Below, piece after piece: positions 26,914 to 34,836 of a stretch of DNA of 64,000 bases (position 1 is its first letter; each line of letters opens with the position of its first letter). Location: contig JAJEIM010000023.1 of NCBI GenBank assembly GCA_022827785.1, forward strand, positions 1 through 64,000, in the 5' to 3' direction. Origin of the DNA: Acidimicrobiia bacterium. Lineage in GTDB: Bacteria > Actinomycetota > Acidimicrobiia > Spongiisociales > Spongiisociaceae. Both the position numbers and the translations under genes were made by a program. Under the pieces are notes generated by a model. It was not told the DNA's origin, made no database searches, and saw only the letters and a program-made list of their open reading frames with translations.

Positions 26914-28094
26914 CCGTTTCCTCCGCGTTCAGCAGGACGGTCGGCTCTCAGCTCCATTCCGGCGAAGGAGTCGATCCCGGCAAGTAGCGCCTCCACGTCG
27001 GCGGGGGTGTTGTAGAGGTGGGGGTCGGCGCGGACCCGGTCGTCCTCAGCGTATCCCCAGATGTCCACGCCGAGCGTCCGCAGGTAGCGGCACAGCGCCA
27101 CCGCGTCCTGGAAGTGGAACGCCACCACCCCGGCGCGCGCCGGCCGGTCACGCGGCGTCAGCACTTCGACTCCCCGCTCCTCCAGTCCTTCGATCATCTG
27201 TCCGGTCAGGTCCAGCACGTGGCGTTCGATGGCGGGGATGCCCGCCTCCAGGAGGATGTCCAGCCCCCTCCGGGCGGCGGCTATGCCGGGAAGGTCGGCC
27301 AGTCCGATCTCGTGGCGCGTCCCCCCGGGACCGAACGAGAGGTGCTCCGGAGCGGGCGGCGGTCCGGCGCACTCGGCGCCCACGTAACCGATGTGAGGGG
27401 GAGGGAGGGCTTCCAGATGCTCCCGGCGAGCGTAGAGGAAGCCGATACCGGGAGGCCCGAGCAGCCACTTCATCATCGTGCCGCTCATGAAGTCGACTCC
27501 CACCCTCGCGGCGTCCACCGGCACGGCGCCCGCCGACTGGGCGGCGTCCACGATCAGGTAGCCGCCGGATGCGCGGGCGAGGTCGGCCAGCCGGCGGAGG
27601 TCGTGGCGGAAGCCGGTCCGGGGGTCTACGTGGGACACGATCACGGCGATCGTGCGTTCATCGGCCGCCGCCTCCAGGCCGTCCGCCCAGGTGGAGGTCG
27701 GACCGGCCGGAACCGTCCGGACTTCGACCGGAGTTCGACCGGGCAGCAGCCAGGGCCAGACGGCGCTCGGGTGTGAGGTCGGGTCGGTGACGATGTTGGC
27801 GCCGGGAGGGGGATCGATCATCTGGACCGCGAGGTTGGATCCGCGCGAGGTGTTGTCGACGATGGCCAACTCCCCGGAGTCCGCGCCCAGGACGGATGCG
27901 AGGCGGTCCTTGAGAGTCCGCCACTCGTCGAAGTACCGGGCGCGGTGGTAGGCGGGGTCGAACATCCACCGGTCGGACCACTCGTCGAGTGCTGCCTTCA
28001 CCGGAGTCGCCGCCGGGGCCAGGCCTCCCGCGAACAGGTAGGCGCGCTTCCGGGTGATCGGAAACAGCGGCCGGAATCGCTCGCTTAGGACCAT
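26910..28094 (-). CDS. Class V PLP enzyme (isopenicillin-N-epimerase/cysteine-desulfurase-like)
   Basis: A 394-residue fold-type I PLP enzyme. The cofactor Asp183 and Gln186 are in VDAAQS and the Schiff-base Lys209 in SGTMMKWLLGPPGIGF. The WLLGPPGIGFLY region is typical of the epimerase/kynureninase-like branch rather than IscS, and no active-site Cys loop is evident. It overlaps the 3' end of the TPP enzyme gene by ten bases and the SDR start by four. Its reaction may be an elimination, transamination or epimerisation and cannot be read from sequence. Confidence 0.82.
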   Translation of the reverse strand: MVLSERFRPLFPITRKRAYLFAGGLAPAATPVKAALDEWSDRWMFDPAYHRARYFDEWRTLKDRLASVLGADSGELAIVDNTSRGSNLAVQMIDPPPGANIVTDPTSHPSAVWPWLLPGRTPVEVRTVPAGPTSTWADGLEAAADERTIAVIVSHVDPRTGFRHDLRRLADLARASGGYLIVDAAQSAGAVPVDAARVGVDFMSGTMMKWLLGPPGIGFLYARREHLEALPPPHIGYVGAECAGPPPAPEHLSFGPGGTRHEIGLADLPGIAAARRGLDILLEAGIPAIERHVLDLTGQMIEGLEERGVEVLTPRDRPARAGVVAFHFQDAVALCRYLRTLGVDIWGYAEDDRVRADPHLYNTPADVEALLAGIDSFAGMELRADRPAERGGNG

Positions 28095-29656
28095 GCGGGC
28101 ACCTCCACCAGCGTCGGCCCGTCCGCGGTCAGGGCGGACTCGACGGCGGCCGCCAAATCCCCGGGCTCGTCGGCCCGCGCATATGCCGCACCGTAGGCCG
28201 CGGCCAGCGTTGCCAGATCCGGAACATGCAGGTCGGTCGCCATTGGCTCGAACCCGCGCTCCCGCATCAGCCGGTGTATCTCCCCGAAGGCCCGGTCGTT
28301 CCAGATCACGAACGGCACAGGCAGGCGGTGCTGCGCCGCCACCATCAACTCGGACATGGTGAACATGAAGCCGCCGTCCCCGATCAGCGCCGCCACCGCC
28401 AGCTCGGGCCGGGCGATCTTGGCGCCGATGGCCGCCGGCAGGGCGTACCCGAGGGTGGCCAGGCCCGACGGGTTGATCCAGGTCCTTGGTCCGGGCAGGT
28501 CGTAGAAGGGAAAGGCCCCGAAGCCGGCCACCATCGCCACGTCGAGCGAGAGGATGGACTCGGCGGGCATGGCCCGGCGGAGGGCGCCGATCCAGGGCCG
28601 GTATGGACGCCCGAACTCGGCAGCCTCCTCGCAGGCGGCGGCCCGTACCTCGGCGGCGCGGCGCGGGCCTTGCCTGGAAGCCGGGCGTGAGGCGGCCTCC
28701 ATGAAGCTGACCGCGGCGCGGGCGTCCCCGACCAGCGCCAGGTCCACCGGGTGGTTGACCCCGATCTGGCCGGGGTCGATGTCCACCTGGATCAGCTTTC
28801 CGCCCAGCCGCAGCGGGCCGATCCAGAAGTCGGCCGGGCTGATCTCCGTCCCCACGGCGAGGACGACATCACACTCCTCCAGGAAGCGGGCCGCCGACCG
28901 GTAGAAGGCCAGCGAGGCGGCCAGGTCGTGACCGCTCGGGATGACCCCTTTGCCGTTGAGCGTGGTCACCACCGGCGCGTCGATCCGGTCGGCCAGCCGG
29001 GCGACTTCCCGGGCAGCCCCGATTGCCCCGCCCCCCACCAGCATGCCGGGCCGCTCGGCCGACTCGAGGAGCGTTACCGCCCGGTGCAGGGCCTCCTCGT
29101 CGGGAGAGCGCGGCCCCTCCTCGGTCGGCGGCCGAACTGCGGCCCCGGTCGCCATCTCCTGCACGTCAACCGGGATCGCCAGGCATACCGGGCGAGGCCG
29201 GCCGGTGCGGAACCGCCGGAAGGCCTCGTGAACGGCATCGGGGATCCGGTCGGGCGACAGGATCAGGTCGGATCGGTCGGTTATGCCCTCCAGGACCTGC
29301 TCCTGGGACCGGAGCTCATGGGAATGGCCCCGACCGCGCCCGATGTCCTCGCTCGGGATGTGGGAGGTGATGCAGAGCACCGGAATTGAATCCGAGTAGG
29401 CCTCGGCAATGGCCGTGGCCGCGTTGGTGACCCCCGGACCGGTCGTGATCAGGCACACTCCCGGCCGCCCCGTGGCCCGGGCATACCCGTCCGCCATGAA
29501 GGCGGCGCCCTGCTCGTGGCTGGTCGTCACGTGCTCGATGCCGGTGGTCTGCCCGAGCGCCCGGTAGAACTCCAGGGTGTGGGTGCTGGGAATGCCGAAG
29601 ATATGGCGAACACCGTTGACCCGGAGCGATTCGATCAGTACCTCGGCGCCGGTCAT
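28085..29656 (-). CDS. Thiamine-pyrophosphate-dependent enzyme (acetolactate synthase/decarboxylase family)
   Basis: A 523-residue three-domain TPP enzyme. The cofactor-activating Glu48 lies in TSHEQGAAFMADGYAR. The central domain carries GGGAIGAAREVARLADRIDAP. The C-terminal TPP/Mg motif is GDGGFMFTMSE through VIWND. The ATG at 29656 is preferred over the GTG nine bases upstream because GGGGGGT sits eight bases before it. It heads an operon with a class V PLP enzyme and an SDR. A decarboxylase or carboligase acting on a 2-oxoacid is expected, with the substrate unknown. Confidence 0.85.
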   Translation of the reverse strand: MTGAEVLIESLRVNGVRHIFGIPSTHTLEFYRALGQTTGIEHVTTSHEQGAAFMADGYARATGRPGVCLITTGPGVTNAATAIAEAYSDSIPVLCITSHIPSEDIGRGRGHSHELRSQEQVLEGITDRSDLILSPDRIPDAVHEAFRRFRTGRPRPVCLAIPVDVQEMATGAAVRPPTEEGPRSPDEEALHRAVTLLESAERPGMLVGGGAIGAAREVARLADRIDAPVVTTLNGKGVIPSGHDLAASLAFYRSAARFLEECDVVLAVGTEISPADFWIGPLRLGGKLIQVDIDPGQIGVNHPVDLALVGDARAAVSFMEAASRPASRQGPRRAAEVRAAACEEAAEFGRPYRPWIGALRRAMPAESILSLDVAMVAGFGAFPFYDLPGPRTWINPSGLATLGYALPAAIGAKIARPELAVAALIGDGGFMFTMSELMVAAQHRLPVPFVIWNDRAFGEIHRLMRERGFEPMATDLHVPDLATLAAAYGAAYARADEPGDLAAAVESALTADGPTLVEVPAWS

Positions 29657-29673
29657 GTCAGGCACCCCCCGGG

Positions 29674-29679
29674 TAGGCT
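29674..29679 (+). promoter_or_regulatory. -10-like hexamer of a probable leaderless transcript
   Basis: TAGGCT is followed by six bases and then the GTG of the D-aminoacylase-like gene, with no Shine-Dalgarno box. Only 29 bases separate this start from the divergent TPP enzyme start, so the promoters overlap. Confidence 0.5.
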
Positions 29680-29685
29680 CGGCAC

Positions 29686-31272
29686 GTGGTCGATCTTCTC
29701 CTGCGGAATGCGACGGTCTACCCCGGCGATGCCGAGCCCCGTCGCGGGGACGTCGCTATCGACCGCGGCTCGATACTAGCGATGGCCGCCGATCTGGAGG
29801 CCGAGGCCGCCCGCACCATCGATCTGGAAGGTCTCGCCCTCTGCCCCGGGTTCATCGACATGCACGCCCACAGCGCGCTGCGGTCCTTCGACGACCCGCT
29901 CCTCGAGCCGAAGCTGCGCCAGGGCTTCACCACCGAGATCATCAACCCGGACGGGATGGGTCCCGCCCCGGTGAGGGCCGAGCGGCTCGACGATCGCATG
30001 ACGCAGTTGGGCCTGCCGGAAGGCCCCGGACCTCCGGAGTGGACCTGGCGCTCGATCGGCGAGTACCTGGACGAGTTGGAACGCACCCGACCCGCCATCT
30101 CCCTGTGCCCTTTCGTCCCCCATGGGGCGGTTCGCGACGCCGTGCTGGGAGGTGCGCAGCGGGCGCCCGACCGCGACGAGCTGCGCGCCATGCGTCGCCA
30201 GGTCGCCGCCGGCATGGAGGCAGGGGCCTGGGGGATCTCCTTCGGCCTGGTCTACACGCCGGGCGCCTACGCGGATCGGGAGGAGGTAGTGGCCCTCTCC
30301 GCCGAGGCGGGACGGTTCGGCGGGCTCATCTCGGTCCACATGCGCGGCGAGAGCCACAACCTGCTCGAGGCGGTCGAGGAGATGATCGACGTGTCCCGCC
30401 GGAGCGGGGCGCGGCTCCACCTCTCCCACCTGAAGGTGCTCGGGCGTCGCAATGCCTGGAAGCTGGAACCAATGCTCGAGATGATCGACGGGGCGCTGGA
30501 TGACGGGGTCGACGTCACCTTCGACCAGTATCCCTACGGCGCCGGAGTGACCCTTCTCTCAGCGCTGCTCCCCCCTTGGGCGCACGACGGGGGCGTCGGG
30601 CGGATGGCGGCCCGACTGGGGGACCGTTCCACGGCGGATCGCCTCATCCGCGCCCTCGGCGACCCCGGCGCCGGGCCCGAGAGCTTCTACTACCAGTGCG
30701 GTCCGGAAGGGATCGTGGTGATCGACTGCGGCCCCGACGGCCCGACGGATGTGGTCGGCCGCACGATCTCCGAGATCGCCTCGGCGCGCAAACTCGAGCC
30801 GGAGCGGGTAGTCATCGACCTGCTGCTGGAGACGGGGATGCGCGCCCTGGTCATCCTCCACTACGCCGACGAGTCCATCGTGAAGGCCATCACCGCCCAC
30901 CCGGCCATGCTGGTGGGCAGTGACGCCGTGTTCGCCGCCACTCCCCATCCGCGGCTGTGGGGCACCGCGCCCCGGTTCCTGGGCCGCTACGCCATCAGGG
31001 ATCGCATCGTCACCGTACGCGAGGCAATCGCCCGGCTGTCCTTCCGGGCCGCCCGGCGCGTCGGGCTGAGCGACCGTGGCGAGATCGCGCCGGGACAGCG
31101 CGCCGATCTGGTCGCCTTCGACCCCCGCCGCGTGATCGACCGGGCCACCTACGACGATCCCGAGCGCCCTCCTACCGGGATCGAGTGGGTGATCGTGGGC
31201 GGCGAGGTAGCGGTGGACCCGACCGGCCCCACCGGAACCCGCCGGGGCGGCGTAGCACGGATGAACGCTTAG
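29686..31272 (+). CDS. N-acyl-D-amino-acid deacylase-like amidohydrolase
   Basis: A 528-residue member of the D-aminoacylase family. It has a short N-terminal beta domain (LLLRNATVYPGDAEP), His60 and His62 in GFIDMHAHSAL, His in HMRGESHNLLEA and LHLSHLK, and the late Asp in LVGSDAVF. Family enzymes release D-amino acids from N-acyl forms using zinc. The usual GNCG motif with a metal-binding Cys is INPDG here (residues 87-90), so the metal site differs and the substrate may too. It is divergent from the TPP enzyme operon. Confidence 0.82.
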   Translation: MVDLLLRNATVYPGDAEPRRGDVAIDRGSILAMAADLEAEAARTIDLEGLALCPGFIDMHAHSALRSFDDPLLEPKLRQGFTTEIINPDGMGPAPVRAERLDDRMTQLGLPEGPGPPEWTWRSIGEYLDELERTRPAISLCPFVPHGAVRDAVLGGAQRAPDRDELRAMRRQVAAGMEAGAWGISFGLVYTPGAYADREEVVALSAEAGRFGGLISVHMRGESHNLLEAVEEMIDVSRRSGARLHLSHLKVLGRRNAWKLEPMLEMIDGALDDGVDVTFDQYPYGAGVTLLSALLPPWAHDGGVGRMAARLGDRSTADRLIRALGDPGAGPESFYYQCGPEGIVVIDCGPDGPTDVVGRTISEIASARKLEPERVVIDLLLETGMRALVILHYADESIVKAITAHPAMLVGSDAVFAATPHPRLWGTAPRFLGRYAIRDRIVTVREAIARLSFRAARRVGLSDRGEIAPGQRADLVAFDPRRVIDRATYDDPERPPTGIEWVIVGGEVAVDPTGPTGTRRGGVARMNA

Positions 31273-31308
31273 TCGTGGTCAGTCTGCGTTGCGGCGGCGT
31301 GCTCTGGA

Positions 31309-31401
31309 CCGCCAGCGACGCCTCTGGCTGCGTCCTGCCTCCTCAACGTACCCTGCGGGTACGCCTTCGTCAGCAGTCCTTGCCATAGACGCCGCTGGCG
31401 G
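31309..31401. repeat. Structured intergenic element with nested inverted repeats
   Basis: The 31273-31520 gap has no gene. It holds 9-bp arms CCGCCAGCG (31309-31317) and CGCTGGCGG (31393-31401). Inside them lies a perfect 7-bp hairpin CGTACCC-TGC-GGGTACG (31347-31363). It could be a small mobile repeat (REP or MITE-like) or a terminator. No copy was noticed elsewhere in the window. Confidence 0.45.
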
Positions 31402-31520
31402 CGCCATATCCCACCGCCACCACACAGACCGACCACGGGACCCGCGATAGCAAGCGAGGCGCATAGCGTGATGTCGCCCTATATGGGGTCCGGCGAGACT
31501 CCGTCTGTCCGGGTTGAGGA

Positions 31521-32174
31521 TCAGCCAAACAGCCCTCGGGCGACTTCCGGCTGGCGATCCTGCCAGTAACGAGTGACCGTCTCCAACAGCCCCGGCCGGC
31601 CGAGGCTTGCGGAGAGCCATGGGTCGTCGGCCACGTCGTTGAAGGAACCCAGGGCCCGGACGATGTGATAGACGCTCTGGTGCGTGATGCCTACTCCGTA
31701 ACGCAGGCAATACCAGTCCAGCATCTCCATTACATCTGTATCGCCGGCCACCTCGATACACATCAGGTCGTAGTAGTCGCGCAGTTCCCCCCTATCTCCT
31801 ACAACCTTTAGCTTGGTAGCAACCACATCGGGGAATGAGCCGACGGCCATTTCCCCCACTCTCCTACCGCGCTCGATCCGTTGCTGTCCCGTAGCCGACA
31901 GATACTGGAGCTTGACTCCACCGAAGACACAGTTCAGCGTGCCTTCGGACAGGTAGTCGCATTCCACCTGCCCATGTTCCCGCAGCCGACCAAGCAAGGC
32001 CGGTGGATCGAAAGGGCCATGGACGAATATGTCCAGATCCTCTGACTGCCGATGTTCCAAGTGGATAGCCAGAGCCGTCCCGCCCATGAGTTCCCCGGAA
32101 GGCGGCGACAACGATCCCACCACGTCCCATATCTCCAGCATGGCGGACGTGAGAACGTCGTCAGCGACGGGCAT
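31521..32174 (-). CDS. AbiEii/AbiGii-type nucleotidyltransferase toxin
   Basis: A 217-residue member of the nucleotidyltransferase AbiEii family. The NTase signature GGTALAIHLEHRQSEDLDIF covers residues 31-50, with Gly31-Gly32 and Asp46/Asp48 as the phosphate- and metal-binding residues. KLKVVGDRGELRDYYDLMCI is the typical following motif. AbiE-type toxins transfer nucleotides and act in abortive infection or plasmid stability. It overlaps the small upstream gene by 14 bases, as toxin-antitoxin partners do. Confidence 0.82.
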   Translation of the reverse strand: MPVADDVLTSAMLEIWDVVGSLSPPSGELMGGTALAIHLEHRQSEDLDIFVHGPFDPPALLGRLREHGQVECDYLSEGTLNCVFGGVKLQYLSATGQQRIERGRRVGEMAVGSFPDVVATKLKVVGDRGELRDYYDLMCIEVAGDTDVMEMLDWYCLRYGVGITHQSVYHIVRALGSFNDVADDPWLSASLGRPGLLETVTRYWQDRQPEVARGLFG

Positions 32175-32403
32175 CGAGAGCGTTGATGATCAGGTCTCGG
32201 GTGACAGGTTTGGTGGATCGCAGGGTGAGACAGTATTCGAGCGCCTCGGTCGGCAGGTGTACTGACGCCCAGATCGCGGCGTCCGGCCAGGGACCGTTGA
32301 ACATCCGTCCGGCCACGTACTCGGCGTCATCGGGCAGGCGGAGCAGACCGGGGTCGGGATGGTTCCAAAACGACTTCCAGAACCGCTCAGGTATCTGTCT
32401 CAT
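32161..32403 (-). CDS. Small partner of the AbiEii-like toxin (putative antitoxin)
   Basis: An 80-residue protein starting MRQIPERFWKSFW, rich in Trp and Pro, with a helical C terminus (TEALEYCLTLRSTKPVTRDLIINALD). No known domain was recognised, and it is much shorter than AbiEi. Its stop overlaps the toxin start, which supports a role as cognate antitoxin or accessory protein. A GTG start seven codons upstream is possible. The region immediately upstream is AT-rich (TATGTATTCAAT) and probably holds the promoter. Confidence 0.6.
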   Translation of the reverse strand: MRQIPERFWKSFWNHPDPGLLRLPDDAEYVAGRMFNGPWPDAAIWASVHLPTEALEYCLTLRSTKPVTRDLIINALDARR

Positions 32404-32463
32404 ATTGAATACATATCTTACCACTTAGGCCTGTTAAGGGGACCGAGCCGAGGGCGAGCGAGG

Positions 32464-33777
32464 CTAGGCGGCATCGCCCAGTGCCGAGGCGAGGTGGTCC
32501 ATGACGGCTCGGGCGGTCTCGAGGACGTACTCGACGTGTTGTTCCTCCATCACTGACGAGGTGGATAGGTAGGGGAAGCCGAAGACGCCCCGGTTGCCGA
32601 ACGCCAGCGGGAGCCCGGTCATCAGCACGTCCGGTCGGGCCACCTCCGGCTCGCAGGCCACGCTGAGCAGGGAACCGCCGCCCTCCACCCGAAGAGGTAG
32701 CCCGCGGTCCTTCACCGCTGTGGCCAGCCCCTCGCGCAATCGTGCGCCGAGGCGGTCGATCCGGTCGTGGACCTCCGGTGTCAGGAGGCGCAGCGCGGCG
32801 ACACCGGCCGCCGCCGTCATCGGGTTGGCGTTGAAGGTCCCCGCCAGTGCCACCTTCATGTCGCCCAGCGGGTCGGTCAGGGCCATGATGTCGGCCCGCC
32901 CGCCGAAGGCTCCCACCGGGAGCCCGCCCCCGATCAGCTTGCCGAGGGCGGTCATGTCGGGAGTCACGCCGTAGCGGCCCTGGGCGCCCCCCATCCCGAG
33001 CCGCATCGAGATCACCTCGTCGAACAGGAGGAGCACTCCCTCGTCCGCCGTCACGTCGCGCAACGTCTCCAGGTAGCCCTCCGGCGGATGGGCGAACCCG
33101 CCGGCCGAGCGGAAGGGGGTGAGGATCACCGCGGCCAGGCGGTCGGCGTTCTCCCGGATCAGAGCCGCTACGCCCTCCTTATCGCCCCAGGCGCCCAGGA
33201 CAATGTTCTCCGACAGGTTGGCGGGTACTCCACCCGTGCTAGGCACAACGCGGCCGTCGGGAGCAGCCGCGAGCTCGAACCCGTCGTAGGTTCCGTGATA
33301 GGCGCCGTCCAGCTTCAGGACCAGATCCCGTCCGGTGAAGGCCCTCGCCACCTTGAGCATGTGCATGTTCGCCTCGGTGCCCGAATTGGCGAAGCGCACG
33401 CGCTCGATGGACGGCACCCGCTCGCAGATCATCCGCCCCCACTCCACCTCGAGCGGGCTGTGCCCTCCCCAGGCGGTTCCGATGGCCGCCCGGTCGCAGA
33501 CCGCCGCCACGATCTCGGGATGGGCGTGGCCGTGCACCAGCGCCGTAGAGTTGTTGTTCAGGTCGAGCCTGCGGTTGCCGTCCACGTCCCACAGGTACGG
33601 TCCTTCCCCGCGCTCGAAATAGAGGGGATGGGGCGGCGTGGTGATCGAATACCTGGTGTCCCCGCCGGGGAGAACACCCCCACCTTGCTCGAACATCCGC
33701 GCCGAGCCCGGCGTCCTGCGCCGGTATTCGTCGACGACGCTCCGGTACCAGCGCCGGAGGCCCTCCCCGGAAGTCAC
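32464..33777 (-). CDS. Class III PLP aminotransferase / glutamate-1-semialdehyde aminomutase-like
   Basis: A 437-residue enzyme. GSA-aminomutase-like features are GGGVLPGGDTRYS, the NSGTEANMHMLKVARAFTGR segment, FDEVISMRLG and the PLP Lys in TALGKLIGGGLPVGAFGG. The GTG start overlaps the stop of the phosphotriesterase-like gene upstream (GTGA), so they form an operon. It is unlikely to be the tetrapyrrole HemL, because the context is catabolic and the flanking motifs diverge. Amino-group transfer on an unidentified substrate is expected. Confidence 0.82.
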   Translation of the reverse strand: MTSGEGLRRWYRSVVDEYRRRTPGSARMFEQGGGVLPGGDTRYSITTPPHPLYFERGEGPYLWDVDGNRRLDLNNNSTALVHGHAHPEIVAAVCDRAAIGTAWGGHSPLEVEWGRMICERVPSIERVRFANSGTEANMHMLKVARAFTGRDLVLKLDGAYHGTYDGFELAAAPDGRVVPSTGGVPANLSENIVLGAWGDKEGVAALIRENADRLAAVILTPFRSAGGFAHPPEGYLETLRDVTADEGVLLLFDEVISMRLGMGGAQGRYGVTPDMTALGKLIGGGLPVGAFGGRADIMALTDPLGDMKVALAGTFNANPMTAAAGVAALRLLTPEVHDRIDRLGARLREGLATAVKDRGLPLRVEGGGSLLSVACEPEVARPDVLMTGLPLAFGNRGVFGFPYLSTSSVMEEQHVEYVLETARAVMDHLASALGDAA

Positions 33778-34718
33778 GATCCTGCCAGCCAGCGCCGCGG
33801 GTTGTTGCGGGTGATGGTCGCGATGGTCGCCTCAGGCACGCCCTTGCCGGCCAGGGCGGGTAGGAAGGTCTCCTGCAGGTAGACGAAACCGGTGCCCCCG
33901 TGGACGCGCAGCTGCCCGAACTTGCAGATGTCGTGGGAGAGCATCAGCCGGTCCTCGAATCCGCGGTCGATCAGCTCCCGGATCAGGTCGAGGATGCGGT
34001 CCTCGAACTCTCCCATGCCCCGGTACTGCCCGCAGTTGTCGAACATCAGGTAGACGCCGCGCCGGAGCAGTCCGAGCAGGTGCCGGAGATGCGGATACGT
34101 CTCGCAGTGAGCCACGGCCACCCGGCTCATGTCGGCGTCCTCCTCCTCCAGGATGGTGAGTTGCTCGGGAGCGACCGGACCGACGGCGTGGAGTGCCCCG
34201 ATGGCCAGGCCGGTAGCCTTGTGAGCCCGCGCCGCGGCCCGCAGCACGCGCTCCTCGGCCGGAGACACCCAGGTCTTCTCGGACCCGATCTCGCCGATCA
34301 CCCCGGGACGGATCCCGGTATCGCCCACCCCTTCCGTTATCTCGCGAACCAGCTCCTCGGCGAGCTCGCCGGCCGGCCGGCGGTCGATCCGCTCCTCCGG
34401 GAGGTAGTAGTTGCTCCGGTACCAACCGCAGCCCATCACGACATGCACACCGGTCCGCTCGGAGAGCGCCACCAACCGCTCCGGTGCCCGCCCGTTGTCG
34501 GGAACACTCAGCTCGAAGATCGTCCCGCCGCCCAGTTCGGCGAAGGCCGACACCTCTTCGGCCATCAAGTCTTCATCGCCGAACTGGTCGGGCACGTCGT
34601 AGCGGTAATCGGCGTGCCGCAGCTTGCAGTAGATGTGCTCGTGGGGAAGGACGAACCCCAGCTCCCGGGCCGGTACCGGCCCGCGCACGGTCATGACAGT
34701 GCCGGTTTCGCTGGTCAC
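33774..34718 (-). CDS. Phosphotriesterase-family hydrolase (lactonase-like)
   Basis: A 314-residue TIM-barrel metallohydrolase. The N-terminal metal ligands are in LPHEHIYC. The bridging residue appears to be Glu in GVIGEIGSEK, as in the PHP branch, instead of the carbamylated Lys of true phosphotriesterases. VAVAHCE and LMLSHDICKF supply the remaining His and Asp. GTG at 34718 was preferred because GAGGTG lies five bases upstream. Many relatives open lactones rather than phosphotriesters. It is co-transcribed with the downstream aminotransferase. Confidence 0.82.
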   Translation of the reverse strand: MTSETGTVMTVRGPVPARELGFVLPHEHIYCKLRHADYRYDVPDQFGDEDLMAEEVSAFAELGGGTIFELSVPDNGRAPERLVALSERTGVHVVMGCGWYRSNYYLPEERIDRRPAGELAEELVREITEGVGDTGIRPGVIGEIGSEKTWVSPAEERVLRAAARAHKATGLAIGALHAVGPVAPEQLTILEEEDADMSRVAVAHCETYPHLRHLLGLLRRGVYLMFDNCGQYRGMGEFEDRILDLIRELIDRGFEDRLMLSHDICKFGQLRVHGGTGFVYLQETFLPALAGKGVPEATIATITRNNPRRWLAGS

Positions 34719-34836
34719 GTCCTCACCTCGCACGAGGCGGCTCCTTCCTGCCGGGGCATCGCAACTCTACCGGTACCCTCAAACCCGACGGCGGCCCTTT
34801 GACGCACGCCCGTGAGGATCTTCCCGAGGACAGGTA

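Noticed and set aside
32464-33777. HemL, glutamate-1-semialdehyde aminomutase of tetrapyrrole synthesis
   Set aside because: General motifs fit, but it is coupled to a phosphotriesterase-like gene and no hem gene is nearby.
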